The notes beneath the pieces were generated by a model. The model had not been told where the DNA came from. It worked only from the letters and a program-made list of their open reading frames with translations, and searched no databases. Below, piece by piece: positions 53,700-64,000 of a stretch of 64,000 nucleotides of DNA (position 1 is the stretch's first letter; each line of letters starts with the position of its first letter). The stretch is taken from assembly GCA_948567375.1 (NCBI GenBank), contig OX419757.1, positions 40,610,001 to 40,674,000 of the forward strand. Direction: 5' to 3'. Source of the stretch: Lunularia cruciata (taxonomy: Eukaryota; Streptophyta; Marchantiopsida; Lunulariales; Lunulariaceae). The translations under genes were made by a program, and so were the position numbers.

Positions 53700-54290
53700 G
53701 AATCTAGATTGTATTAAGCACAAATTACTTTCATTGTGACCATATGGTAGCTACTACTAAGATGATGTGGCACTATCTTTTTGCTAACCATATAATCATA
53801 CATATTAAAAAAAGAAATGACAAAAGTTATTCACTCACCTTCAAGTTACATTTATTGATATTTTTTGTTCATATCATGTGCTATAAAAGGAAGAACAATA
53901 TGGTATTTAGTGCTATCAAAGAAAATAATAAAAAATATATATCTTATTCCATCTCCAAATCACTCAATAAGTTGTTATGGTTTTCATTACACTCTCTTAG
54001 TCCAACGCTTCTCAAAAATATTAATAAGGAAAGGATTCACCAATATTGATAAATAAAATACTTCACTAATAGTATCATATGGTTGTTCTTGAGTAAGAAT
54101 TTCCAAGATCAACAAACATAATAATAATACTCTCAAGTGGAATATCTCATTGTTTGATTAACCAAGCTTATTCATCTATCTCACTCCATACTCCAAGCCT
54201 ACTAAGGAATAGATGTATTCCCGCTACTAAGCTTCTTTTTCTGTATGTAATATACAAAGAGAATAAAGCTTTTATATATAAAGCTTTGCT
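53700..54290. other. AT-rich DNA, no gene
   Basis: Continuation of the DNA into which C inserted. The 101-codon frame at 53744-54049 is Lys/Ser/Ile-rich, as expected of AT-rich non-coding sequence, and has no motif. Confidence 0.45.
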
Positions 54291-54724
54291 TATTAGTCTC
54301 TGCTAGTTAGCAGAGGCTAATAAGTTAGTAAAATAAGCTAATTGTAGTTAGGAATTCTAAGAATGTTCTAGAAGCATCTAGGAAGCTTCTTGGTCAAATG
54401 TTCTAGAAGCACTTTGGAATATTTATAGTGGGGAGCTTATAGGTATCTTCTAAAGATCGGGTAACTTGCATATCAAATTAACAGTTACCTTAGCATTATG
54501 CCAAGTAAGCAACTTCTAATATGAAGCTTCCTTGGTAGCTTAGCTTGCACTCCAAGAAGGTTGCTTTGAGAGGGAAAATTCCTCGGAAGTTTCTCAAGAA
54601 CCTTGTATTGCTTCACTATAAAAACCAAAACCTAAGCTCATGTTAGGTATTTGTAGTTCTTGGTACTTGAGCATTTCCAATGTGACTTCTATTTTGATAT
54701 TCCATGCTCCTAATTTTCTCCTAA
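54290..54724 (+). repeat. Element F 5' LTR (left border approximate)
   Basis: Right part aligns with the C LTR: attctaagaatgttctagaagcatctaggaagcttc..., ...cttgtattgcttcactataaaaacc and ...ttccaatgtgacttc. About ten bases of the normal LTR end plus the TTGG of the primer site are missing near 54724. Confidence 0.65.
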
Positions 54725-54986
54725 GTATCAAAGCATGAATAGGATGGATGGAATCTATGGACCACTAAATTAATCTCTCCCAAACTATTAGGATTTTTGT
54801 ATCAATGTGTTACCAAAGCACCATTTCTAACAGTTCTCACTTTGACCAAGATTTTCTAAATTTGTTTACCTTGTTTGATGAGCCATTGATCCTTCTAATT
54901 GTAACTTATGGAGAGAGGTAGATGTGTTGCATTTATGTATTAACCTAGATAAATATAAGTAGATAGTTGATAGAGTAGTGATCATC

Positions 54987-56319
54987 ATGGCGATGCACAA
55001 ATATATAATTTTATGCAATAAAAAATCAAGCATCTTAGTCAATTTTTGGAATTAAGAAATATTACAATAGGAAAAAACAAGAGAAATTAGAGAGAGAAAC
55101 ATTTTGAGAAGTATAACATCATGTTTGATTCTCAAAACCAAAGGTCTTTGAAGACAAGAATCTAGCAAGTATGTTTAAGAACTTTGTGTTTGATTGTGAA
55201 TGTTAGTTTGAAGCCACAAATTTCATAGGTGGTCAAAGGCAAATAGTCTTGGCTTCAAGTCAACTAGATAGAGAAGTAAAACTATGGTGGTGATTCTAGG
55301 TAGAGCAAACTCAATGGCAGTTTTTTGTTCTAATTGTGATGTGTGAAGACTACAAGAATGTAGTCATTGGGCAATTTCAATCCACAAATGTTGCACAAGC
55401 TACACAAGATTGATTGGCAGAAATAAGGCAAATCTGTTCAATGAGAACTTACATTCCTCAATCCAAAACACCATGATGTTCATCTTGGCTACATAAGAAG
55501 GTAGTTTTGTGAGAAGCTTGAAATTGCACACCAAATTAGAAGTAACCATGCATAAACCCCAGCATCTAGGAGAAACCATGTAGATGATTGAGCACTTTGA
55601 CTCCTTGGTTACCATGAGTTGGTCTTGACTTTGACCTCCACTAAACTCACTAAACTCACAACCACACCAAGCAAGGATGGATGAGCCAATACCAATGGAG
55701 ATTAATGTCATCCAGCCAAGAACACTTGGCATGGAAAACCAAGAGCCGTTACAATAAAATGGTGGTTGTTTCTATTGTTGCCAAATTGGGCATTCCATTA
55801 TGGAATGTACACTCTAGAATGGATGACCTTGACCAATTATCCAAATAGAGTTTATGGAGTACAATGATCAACAAAATGAAGAGCCTCAATAAGAGATATT
55901 GAGTCACTTGTTAGGAATCTAATTAGCTCTAATCGGATTGAAGTCTCAACTTATGCAAGTTTGCTTCACTTGCAAGGTATGATATCTAATCATGTTTGAA
56001 GAATTTTGGTTGATTTTGAGAATTTTAAGAATTGCAAGTCCCTACAATTAGCAAAGGAATTATGTATTCCTATCAAGCCAATATTGGTTAATGAGTTGAT
56101 GATGGTGGATGGAAAAAGGAGCTATGCATTTTGTACTCACATCTCATTGTATTCAAGATCAGGAGGGAATATTTAGACTGTATGGGATTTGTAGTAGCTC
56201 ATTTACATTTCAATATCATTCTAGTTCTTCCTTGGTTTGAATATCATAAGGCTCAATTTTTATGTGTCCAATAATAAAGTCAAGTACAACACCAAGATAA
56301 GAATTACCAAGTAGTTTGT
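54987..56319 (+). pseudogene. Element F gag and protease remnant
   Basis: ATG 54987 corresponds to the C gag start (MAMHKYIILC). CFYCCQIGHSIMEC at about 55770-55815 is an intact CCHC knuckle. At the gag-pol junction (about 55868-55955) F aligns to C without gaps: the heptamer has changed to ACAAAAT but both pseudoknot stems remain largely paired. Protease continues as ILVDFENFKNC, with the DSG motif lost. Stops are frequent. Confidence 0.7.
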
Positions 56320-57069
56320 TGTAATACCAATAGCTAGACAAATGATCTAGAGATGAAATTTGGTTTGGTAACATCTAGAAGAATGTTACACATGATGGAC
56401 TCAGTAGATTAGACAGAAGTATCACCAAAAGAGTACTTTTACTAATAGGCCAGAGACCACAACATGCTCGGAAACTTTAGAATAATAGCTAGGCATATGA
56501 TCTAAAGGTGAAACTTGGGGTGGTAACATATGGAAGGATATCACACATGATGGAGAACATAGATCAGATAGAGGTATCACCAAAAGAGCACATCTAATAA
56601 TAGAGCAGAAGCCAAAATAGGCCTAAAAACTTTAGAGGTAATTTAGGAGGCCTAAATGGATGAATTAGGCCTTAAGATTGTGCAGATTCCCCCCTCTCCT
56701 AGATGAAGGAAAGGTTAGCCTTTCCTACCCCTTTTTTTCTCACCAAGAGATTTCCAGCAATAACTCACCCATGTGATTTTGAGATTCCTACATGAAGATT
56801 CCATAAAAGATTCCCTTTGGTCAAAGCCTATTTGACCAAACAAATGGGACCAGGACCAACATGTCACCCATCCAAGCAAGTAATCTAAGTGTGGATCTTG
56901 CTGATATGTCACCTATCCATGTACCTAATCCTATGGTGGAGCTTCCTTGGAAGAGATCCTCTTTGGCTATATAATAAAGAGAATGTGCTCCTTTGGGACA
57001 TTAGAAGATTGAATGTGAAACTTGTGTTTTCTCTCTCTTGAAGAGTTCTCTTGTCCTCAGAGGAATACA
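56320..57069 (+). repeat. Solo LTR of family I (about 750 bp) inside element F
   Basis: It begins tgtaataccaatagctagac and ends in gaggaataca, matching the family I LTR (elements A and B) in the plus orientation with moderate divergence. Flanking bases read tttgt and ttttc; joining them recovers the family II sequence equivalent to ggttgt-ctggcacc of element C (around 50070). No internal sequence lies nearby, so it is best explained by recombination between the two LTRs of a former full element. Confidence 0.88.
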
Positions 57070-57970
57070 TTTTCTAGCACCTCTAAGTAAGACACTTGAA
57101 AATAATGAGTCTAAAGAGCAAGCTTTGGAAGAAGATATTCTTATTTTTATGGTGTGGCTCAAACGTATTGTGCAATGATGCTCTAATGAAGATAAGAAGC
57201 CAATGGTCGATCACATAGTTCAAGAGTTTTCATTTGTGTGTTTGAATGATCTTCTAATTGGATTACCCTTGATTGAGTTATGCCTTTGAAGATCAAGCTA
57301 TCGCCAAATAGTACTCCAATGAGTAGACCAATCTATTGGCACTCACTAAAGGAATTAAAGGAACTTCAAACATTAATCAAAGTTCAAACAACACTAATCA
57401 AGTTGTTGGAGACAGGTTTCATATAACAAGTTAATCTCCTTGGGGAGCACTAATACTCTTTGTACCCAAGAAGGATGGAAAGCTTTCCTTCTACATTGAC
57501 TACCATAGCCTTAATAAACAAATTGTGAAGAATTCATACCACTTACCTTGAATTGATGACTTGTTAGATCAATTAAGTAGAGCACAGTACTTCTCAAAGT
57601 TGGATCTACAAAGAAACTATTGGTAGATTCATATTGATTGAAATGATGTGCAAAAGATTATCTTTTGTACAAGTATTGGTATTTTGAATAGAAAGTTTTA
57701 CCTTTTGTGCTACTAATGCTCTGGTAGTTTTCATGGATCAAATGCATTGGGTGTTGGAAGGGCTATTGGATCAATACATGATGGTATTATTAGTTGATAT
57801 TCTAATTTATAGTAAAATGGAGGTAAAACATAAGAAACATGTAAGAAATGTCTAATGACAACTATGTCAATGGAAATTTTACTACAAGGAGTCAAAGTGT
57901 GTTTTTTGGCAGAATGAGGTTACTTTCTTGGGTCATAAGATCTCAATAGAAGGGATAAAAATGGAAGAGG
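57070..57970 (+). pseudogene. Element F linker and reverse transcriptase
   Basis: Plus-strand phrases follow element C: tagcacctctaagtaag (linker, no triplicated unit), [25 protein letters not shown]-like codons at about 57700-57780, and a damaged FLDD box (LVDILIYSKM) near 57790-57820. Stops are present throughout. Confidence 0.7.
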
Positions 57971-58740
57971 AAAAAAATCAAGACCATTACCAATTAAATA
58001 CCATACAAGCTTGAGCATTTGATGGATTAGCAAGTTTTTATTGATGATTCATCCACTATTATGGTCATGTGGTTACATTGTTGACCAATCTCTTGGGGAA
58101 GACATCAAGATTTGCATGGATTACAAAGCACAAAGAAGCATTCAAGAAATTGAAGAATATGGTTTCCTCCAACCACACGATCCCCAACCTTCTATGTTTG
58201 ATTTTGATGTTTCTAACTTTGTCATTGGAGTAATGTTGCAATAAGAATTTCTAGATGGCTTCCATCCCATTGCCTTCATATCTTGCCATCTAAACATACC
58301 AAAAAAGAATCATTTTGCCTTAGATCAAGAACAACTAACAATGATATATGCCACAAAGATACGGAGATATTATCTTTTGGGAAAATAAGTGATCATGCAA
58401 ACCAATCACAAAACTTTGTTGTATATATTGCATTTGGAGTACATGAATAGTTTGCATCATTAATGAGACTCACAATTATAGTTGGTCAACAATAAACTTG
58501 AGTATAAACTTGGTAGGTTTTATGCCACTCTTGATGCTTGTCATGACATCTTGATTTGAAGATTCTTTGTGAATCTTCCATGATAACAACAATCATCATG
58601 GTGTCAATCAACTCAAAGGTACACATATTCGAGATTATTTTACAATAGGACCCCTTCTTTAAGTTGGTTCAAAGTCAACTTGTAGCACATGACAAGGAGA
58701 ACAACACTTTTTCCTTCAAGGAGTGCCTTCTATTTTATGA
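57971..58740 (+). pseudogene. Element F RNase H and connection region
   Basis: The frame 58041-58244 includes FDFDVSNFVIGVMLQ, matching C's [14 protein letters not shown] with Val replacing Ala after the Asp. Before it, about 58000-58130 aligns with the C connection domain (ASFY..FIHYYGHV). The late RNase H part at 58300-58480 is shifted. Confidence 0.7.
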
Positions 58741-59360
58741 GAACTGGATCTATATTCCATTTATGGATGATATCCAACTTGTACTACTTCAAGAAGCCCA
58801 TGACTTTTTGGTCATTTTGGTATGGATGAAACCTTGAGTACCCTCAAATGTCAATGGTGGTGGCTAAACATAGTACAAAAAGTTTGAGAATTTGTTCAAC
58901 CTTGTTAGAATTGCCAATGCAACAAGATCAAGAACCAAAAACTTAGTGGACTACCTCAACCACTTCCCATTCCAATTGCTTGATATGAACATGTCAATCT
59001 TGATCTCATCACATCCTTGCCAAAATAGATTAGTGTCATGCTACCATTGTGGGGTTTGTTGATAAATTGAGCAAGTAGATTCACTTGGCATCCACTATGG
59101 ATGTTCGAATGCTGGCCAAAATTTACTTTGACATTGTCTTCAAGCACCATGGGATTCCAAGGGTTCTCATATCCCATTATGATCCTTGATTCATTGGTAA
59201 TGTTTGGCAAATAATCTTCAAGCTACTTGGCACTAAGCTTCCTTTGTCTATGGGCTATCATTTTCAAATTGATGGGAAATTGATTGAACAAGCAAATTGC
59301 ACCTTGGAAGATATGATTTATGCCTTTGTCAACATTCACCATACCAATTGGGATACTTGT
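58741..59360 (+). pseudogene. Element F integrase (truncated by element G)
   Basis: Plus-strand codons read as the zinc module (QEAHDFLVILVWMK...NCQCNKIKNQK, about 58790-58940), then the core with YFDIVFKHHGIP (about 59125-59160). The frame at 59244-59360 has GKLIEQANCTLEDM, the Glu segment, ending at NIHHTNWDTC where the G LTR begins. Confidence 0.7.
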
Positions 59361-59772
59361 TGTAATAATAAGGAGTTTAGTGACAAAGTTAGTAGGGCTA
59401 ACAAAGTAGCAAATAAGACAAAGTAGCCTAGAATATTCCAAAAGTATCTAGAAAGCTTCTTGGGAAGCTTTGCGTTTAGCTTAGCTTGCACCACAAGTAG
59501 GTAGCTTCTAGAATTTTCCAACTAGCTTAGCTTGCACGCCAAGTAAACGGCTTCTAGAAAGAAGCTTCTTGAGAAGCTTCACGATTAACTTGGCTTGGAC
59601 TCCAAGAAAGTGGCTCAAGGAAGCTTTTTGAGAAGCTTCTCAAGAGCCTTGTAGGATCCTTATAAATACAAGAGCCGAAACTCATACTAGGCATTCGGAG
59701 TTTACACACATTCAAGTGTCCCAATGTGATCTTCCATTCTTTTATTTTTCTCCTTGATCTTTGCCTTTTACA
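59361..59772 (+). repeat. Element G 5' LTR (412 bp)
   Basis: Aligns along its length with the C LTR and keeps the TATA box (ttataaata, about 59660). Several of the GAAnnTTC palindromes remain (GAATATTC near 59432 and GAAGCTTC near 59560, 59572 and 59630), others are lost by single changes. Confidence 0.9.
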
Positions 59773-59794
59773 TTGGTATCAGAGCATGAATGGG

Positions 59795-60009
59795 ATGGAT
59801 GGAATTTATGGATCACCAATCCACTTTTGCCAAACCATTGGGATTTTTGTGTCCAAGTACTACTTGAGCATTGTTTCACACAATTCATCACCTTGCGCTT
59901 TGGGTAGGATCTTTTTGCATATGATCACCTTTTTTGAGGAATCCTTGATACTTCCAATCATAACTTATGAAGAATGGTGGACGTGCTACATCTATGTGTT
60001 AATAAATTA
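59795..60009 (+). pseudogene. Element G leader ORF remnant
   Basis: Starts MDGIYG as in element C and ends with LILPIITYEEWWTCYIYVLIN before a stop at 60008, though the middle has shifted frame. Conservation of both ends in C, F and G suggests that it was translated. Confidence 0.55.
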
Positions 60010-60043
60010 GATAAATTAGAAATAGTGGAAAAGAGTAGTAGCC

Positions 60044-60967
60044 ATGGCACTAATACCAGACTTTATCATTGCTATGTAATAACAAATTGAGCACCTTACT
60101 CAATTGTTGGATGAATAAGACCAACAACAACAAGAACACATAGAGAGAGCATCAATTCTAGATGGAGAAGATGGAATCCAATTTCCAAATCCAAGGTGTT
60201 TGAAGGCAAGAATTTTTTGAGCATAGTGGAGAATTTTGTGTTTGACTATAAATGTTACTTTGAAGCTACCAATCTTCAAGATGAATGGAAATAGATTCTC
60301 TTGGCTTCTAGCCATTTGGATGGTGTGGCAAAACTTTGGTGGCGATTCCGAGTGGAGCGAGCTGAACAACAGATTGTTGCACCAATCTTGACATGGGTAG
60401 AATTCAAGGATGCAATACTTGGTCAATTTCAAACCTAATACCACATGAGATAAATCGGTGGAGTTGAAGTAGATTGGCTCAGTAAGGAGCTACATCATGC
60501 AATTTCATAACATCATCATGCAGATTCTAAATATACAAGAAGATGAAGTTTTGGATCAATTTGTGAGAGGCTTGAAGTCATGAACCAAATTTGAGGTGAC
60601 CATGCAAGAACCACAAAACATGGAAGAAGCCATGCAATTGGCTGAGCGCTTTGATTCCTTGGTTGTGACAACTTGGTCTCAACCTTGACCTATACAAAGC
60701 CTACCAGTATACTATGCATGGGTGGAAGAACCGGCACCAATGGAGATTGATGCTATCCAACAGAGACCACTTGGACAATGGAATAGAGAAAGATTATGGC
60801 AAAATGGTGGTTGTTTTTATTGTCGCCAAGTTGGACATTGCATTGCTTAATGTCTACTAAAGAATGGGCAACCTCAACAAGTTGCACAGATGGAGTTTGT
60901 GGAGCAAACTGATCAAAGAAACAAGGAATCCAAGAAGGAGATTTTGAGCCACCTATTGGAAGCTTGA
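60044..60967 (+). pseudogene. Element G gag remnant
   Basis: ATG 60044 matches C's gag start (MALIPDFIIAM). Capsid wording follows in frames with stops; the knuckle (CFYCRQVGHCIA) at about 60817-60855 ends in TAA in place of TGT. At the gag-pol junction (about 60912-60990) the heptamer has become AAGAAAC, but loop-downstream pairing is kept as 7/7 with two wobble pairs. Confidence 0.72.
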
Positions 60968-61720
60968 GCAATAGGATTGAAGGCTTGACCTATGTAAGTT
61001 TGATTCACTCACAAGGTACAATATCTAATTGGAGTTGTAGGATTTTGGTTGATTTTGAAAGTTCAAAGAATTGCATGTCTATGCAAGTAGTAAAGGAATT
61101 GGGTATTCTTATCAAGCCAATAATTGGAAGTAGATTGATGATTGTGGATGGTAGAAAGGGTTCTACATTCTGTGCATCATATCCTATTACCTTCAAGATT
61201 GGGAAGGAGTATTTGGAGTGTATGAGATTTGTAGTGGCACCTCCACATTACAATGTTATTCTAGGTCTACCTTGGCTTGAACGTCATAAGGTTCAATTTG
61301 ATTGGACATGACAAAAAATTCAAGTACAAAACCAAGGTAGGAATTTCCAATTAGGTTATCTGGCACTTTTGAGTAAGACACCAAAGAAAAGTCAATCCCA
61401 GGATGGGAAGTTTGCCGAGAAGGTAGCTATAGAGCAAGCCTTGAAGGGAGATGAGTCCCAAGATGGGAAGTTTTCCAAGAAGGCAGCTATGGAGCAAGCT
61501 TTGAAGAAAGATGAGCCCTTAGATGGCAAGTTTATTAGCAAAGCAGCCATAGAGCAAGCTTTGAAGGAAGATAAGTATGTTTTTGCGGTGTGGATCAAGC
61601 CAATTGCATAAGGACAATCTAAGGAAGGCCAAGAGCCTCATCAAGCAATGGTTGATAAGATAGTTTAGGAGTTTATGGATATATTTCTGAATGATCTGCC
61701 AAAGTGATTTGATCATGGTA
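60968..61720 (+). pseudogene. Element G protease and linker repeats
   Basis: Frame 60964-61311 carries RILVDFESSKNC, where the protease DSG has become DFE, and VILGLPWLERH. The linker 61369-61611 carries three 20-residue units (about 61389-61568), as in C. Confidence 0.78.
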
Positions 61721-62620
61721 TGCACTTCAAGATTGAGTTACTGCCAAGGAGTACTCCAATGAGTAGACCAATCTATTGGCTCTCACCAAAGGAGTTGGAG
61801 GGGTTGCAAACAACACTTATGGAGTTGTTGCAAAATGATTTCATACAACATAATACCTCTCCTTGGGGAGCACCGTTACTATTTGTTCTAAAGAAGGATA
61901 GAGGACTTTGATTTTGTATTGATTCATGGGCTCAATAAGCAAACAATGAAGAATGCATATCCCTTGCCTTGGATTGATGACTTGGTTGATTAATTGAGTG
62001 AAGCATGATACTTTTCCAAGGATCGTTGTAACGGCTATTGGCAAATCCACATTGATAGGGAGGATGTGCAAAAGACTACCTTTTGCACAAGATATGTGCA
62101 TTTTGAATGGAGAGTTCTATCTTTCAGGCTCACTAATGCTCCAACATTCTTCATGGATCAAATGCATCGGGTGTTGGATGGACTATTGGATTGGTACGTA
62201 GTGGTGTTCTTGGATGATAGCTTAATCTTTAACAAGACAGAGGCAAAACATGTGAATCACATGTGAGAAGTCCTAAGACAACTATAACAATGGAATTTTT
62301 ACTCCAAGAAGTCAAAGTGTGCCTTTTGGCAGAAGGAAGTTACCTTCTTGGATCACAAGATCTCATCGGAGGGGATCAAGATGGAAGAGGAGAAATCAAG
62401 GCCATTACTGATTGGCCTACTCCAAAGGATGCTATAGAAGTATAGGGATTTTAATTAATTGGCCAATTTTTACCGATGGTTAATCCACTATTATGCTCAT
62501 GTGGTTGTACCATTGACTGACCTTTTGGGGAAGAACTTGAGCTTCTAGTGGACCACCAAGCACAAAGAAGCATTCTAGAAGTTGAAACATATGATGTCTT
62601 CAAGAACCATTCTTCAACCA
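61721..62620 (+). pseudogene. Element G reverse transcriptase
   Basis: Frame 61720-61911 has PIYWLSPKELEGL, SPWGAPLLFVLKKDRGL. Frame 62066-62266 has [32 protein letters not shown] and VVFLDDSLIFNK (FLDD intact). A base is missing near 61925 and near 62020 relative to C, with further indels to 62450. Confidence 0.8.
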
Positions 62621-63200
62621 TATGATCTCAACTACCTTGTATGGTTGATTTTGATGCTTCTAACTTTGCAATTGGAGCTATGTTGCAACAAGAATTCCTA
62701 GATGGACTATATTCCATTGCCTTTGTATCTCACCAACTAAATACAACTAAAAAAAAACTTTGCTTGAGATTGGGAACAACTTGCAATGGTATATGCCACC
62801 AACGTATGGAGGCATTATCTCTTGGGGAAACAAATGATCATGCAAACTAATCACAAACCATTGTTGCAGACCTTACACTTGGAACACATGAGAGTTAACA
62901 TCATCAATGGGAGGAACAACTCCAATTGTTTGACATCAAACTTGAGTACAAACTAGGTTGGTGCCATGTCATCCCTAATGCCCTATCACGATGACTTAAT
63001 TTGAAGTCTCTTCCTATCATCACATCTGTAATTACAACAGTGTCAATTGACTCCAAGGTCCAAAATGAGTTGTGATCAGCTCTACAACAAGATTCATTCT
63101 TCCAAATGGTACATGGTCATCTAACAATATGCAACAAGGAGTACAACACTTTCTCCTTCAAGGAAGGCCTTCTATTCCATGAAGACTAGATTTATGTTTT
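62621..63200 (+). pseudogene. Element G RNase H
   Basis: [21 protein letters not shown] at 62644-62706 matches C. Later codons (HYLLGKQMIMQTNHKPLLQTLHL, about 62812-62880) show Asp-to-Asn at a conserved RNase H position (QTDHKP to QTNHKP). It has the same TGA as C at the position equivalent to 51493. Confidence 0.78.
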
Positions 63201-64000
63201 AGTCAAATGTGATCTCCAACTTGTGTACCTTCAAGAAGCCCATGATTTACCAATTGCTGGTCACATGGGTGTGGACAAGACCTTAGGTACCCTCCAACGC
63301 CAATGTTTGTAGCCCAACATGGTATGAGATATTTGGGAGTTTTTCCAATCATGTAAGAGTTGCCAATGCAACAAGGCCAGTAACCAAAAACCAAGTGGAC
63401 TTCTTCAAACACTCCCCATTCCATCTACTTGTTGGGAACATGTAAGCTTAGATCTCATCACCTCCTTCCCAAGTCAAAGCAAGGTCACACAACAATTGTG
63501 GTGTTTGTGGATAAGCTTTGTAAGCAAATCCATTTGGCACCAATGGTTGATACTATGGATGCTCCAACCTTGGTGCAAATCTACTTTGAAAATTTATTCA
63601 AGCGTCATGAGATGTTGCATGTACTCAGCTCTGACCATGATCCTTGCTTCATTGGAAATTTTTGGCAAGCACTCTTCTAGATACTCGACACCAAGCTTAC
63701 TTTGTCCATAGCCTATCATCCTCAAACTTATGGAAAAACTAAACATACAAATTGCACCTTGGAAGATATACTTTGTGACTTTGTCAACATTCACTATACC
63801 AATTAGGATGAATGTCTTACAACTATGGAGTTTGTATACAATAATTCTAAACAAACAAGCACCAAAATCTCTCCTTTCTTTCTCAATTTTGGCCCAGACC
63901 CACTTGTTCTAGATTCCCTTCTCCTCCATCTCATGTCCCTCATACTTCCACCTTCTTGACCACCATCTCCCAATCCTCCCAACAAGCCAAATCTCATCTC
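63201..64000 (+). pseudogene. Element G integrase (runs off the window)
   Basis: Zinc-module codons (QEAHDLPIAGHMGVDKTLGTLQRQC) at 63230-63310 have an intact His-His pair. The core follows: frame 63429-63680 has VVFVDKLCKQIHLAP and SSDHDPCF, where the second Asp box is altered (DRDPQF to DHDPCF). The Glu segment at about 63725-63770 reads QTYGKTKHTNCTLEDI, with the catalytic Glu lost. Confidence 0.78.

Larger units (their letters stand above)
54290..59360 (+). mobile_element. Element F: decayed family II chromovirus, interrupted by element G
   Basis: It begins with an LTR remnant (about 54290-54724), has a tatcaaagc primer-site trace at 54725, then leader ORF, gag, protease, RT, RNase H and integrase in order. 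It ends abruptly within integrase at 59360, where element G's LTR starts. A solo family I LTR (56320-57069) sits between its protease and linker codons. Stops and indels occur throughout. The remaining 3' part lies beyond the window. Confidence 0.8.
59361..64000 (+). mobile_element. Element G: family II chromovirus, 5' LTR to integrase, continues past the window
   Basis: The LTR (59361-59772) starts tgtaataataaggagtttagtgac, like C's tgtaacaatatggagtttagtgac. It is followed by the full primer site TGGTATCAGAGC at 59774. Then come leader ORF, gag, protease, linker repeats, RT, RNase H and integrase. Divergence from C is mostly C-to-T and G-to-A, with many stops. It inserted into F's integrase; the right border is outside the window. 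Confidence 0.88.

Noticed and set aside
53744-54049. 101-codon plus-strand frame
   Set aside because: AT-rich, Lys/Asn/Ile/Ser-heavy composition and no motif; chance frame in non-coding DNA.
55860-55960. Functional slippery site in element F
   Set aside because: The heptamer reads ACAAAAT, which does not fit X-XXY-YYZ; only the stems are kept.
48700-64000. CRISPR-like or other short spaced repeats
   Set aside because: Repeated phrases are explained by LTR pairs, the 60-bp linker units and related element copies; there are no regular spacers.

Overview
This is plant nuclear DNA: one spliced gene sits in a GC-richer island between blocks of decayed Ty3/gypsy LTR retrotransposons. The gene is a RUNKEL/ULK4-type kinase with HEAT-like repeats, and its intron-exon structure rules out a prokaryote. 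The chromodomain-bearing gypsy elements, AT-rich flanks and heavy C-to-T/G-to-A decay fit a land plant. A bryophyte or other seedless plant is plausible, but the sequence does not prove it.

Layout. Positions 1-10154 hold element A (+ strand, family I, 5' part outside the window). Its 3' LTR is split by element B (- strand, same family, 3425-10019) with a perfect 5-bp target duplication. About 10250-14615 is element D (+ strand, an unrelated gypsy family, heavily broken). Two copies of a repeat encoding Lys/Glu-rich remnants lie at about 14620-16450 and 24620-26200, either side of element E (- strand, family II, 19098-24607). The gene island is about 26760-43640; the kinase gene occupies 28160-36152 in ten exons that join without a frame error into 1427 codons plus stop. 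From 43640 to 48051 the DNA is very AT-rich and holds barely recognisable RT fragments. Element C (+ strand, family II, 48052-53694) is nearly intact, with 423-bp LTRs differing at 4 sites and a perfect ATAAG target duplication. Element F (+ strand, family II, about 54300-59360) carries a solo family I LTR (56320-57069) and is cut by element G (+ strand, family II, from 59361 to the window end).

How the parts work. In element C, gag and pol are in different frames (pol is -1). The 55-nt overlap carries a G-GGA-AAC slippery heptamer in the gag frame, a 6-nt spacer, a 10-position stem and a loop that pairs 7/7 with downstream sequence. This is a textbook -1 frameshift pseudoknot, and most of the pairing persists by different substitutions in copies E, F and G. 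The C LTR has nine GAAnnTTC palindromes, eight of them in four pairs spaced about 60 bp apart, just upstream of a TATA box. This resembles a heat-shock-element array and suggests heat-responsive transcription. Upstream of gag is a separate small ORF resembling one in family I. The host gene encodes a predicted microtubule-associated kinase-like protein of cytokinesis and looks fully functional.

All alignments and pairings were done by eye. Boundaries marked approximate, and anything about expression, are inference.
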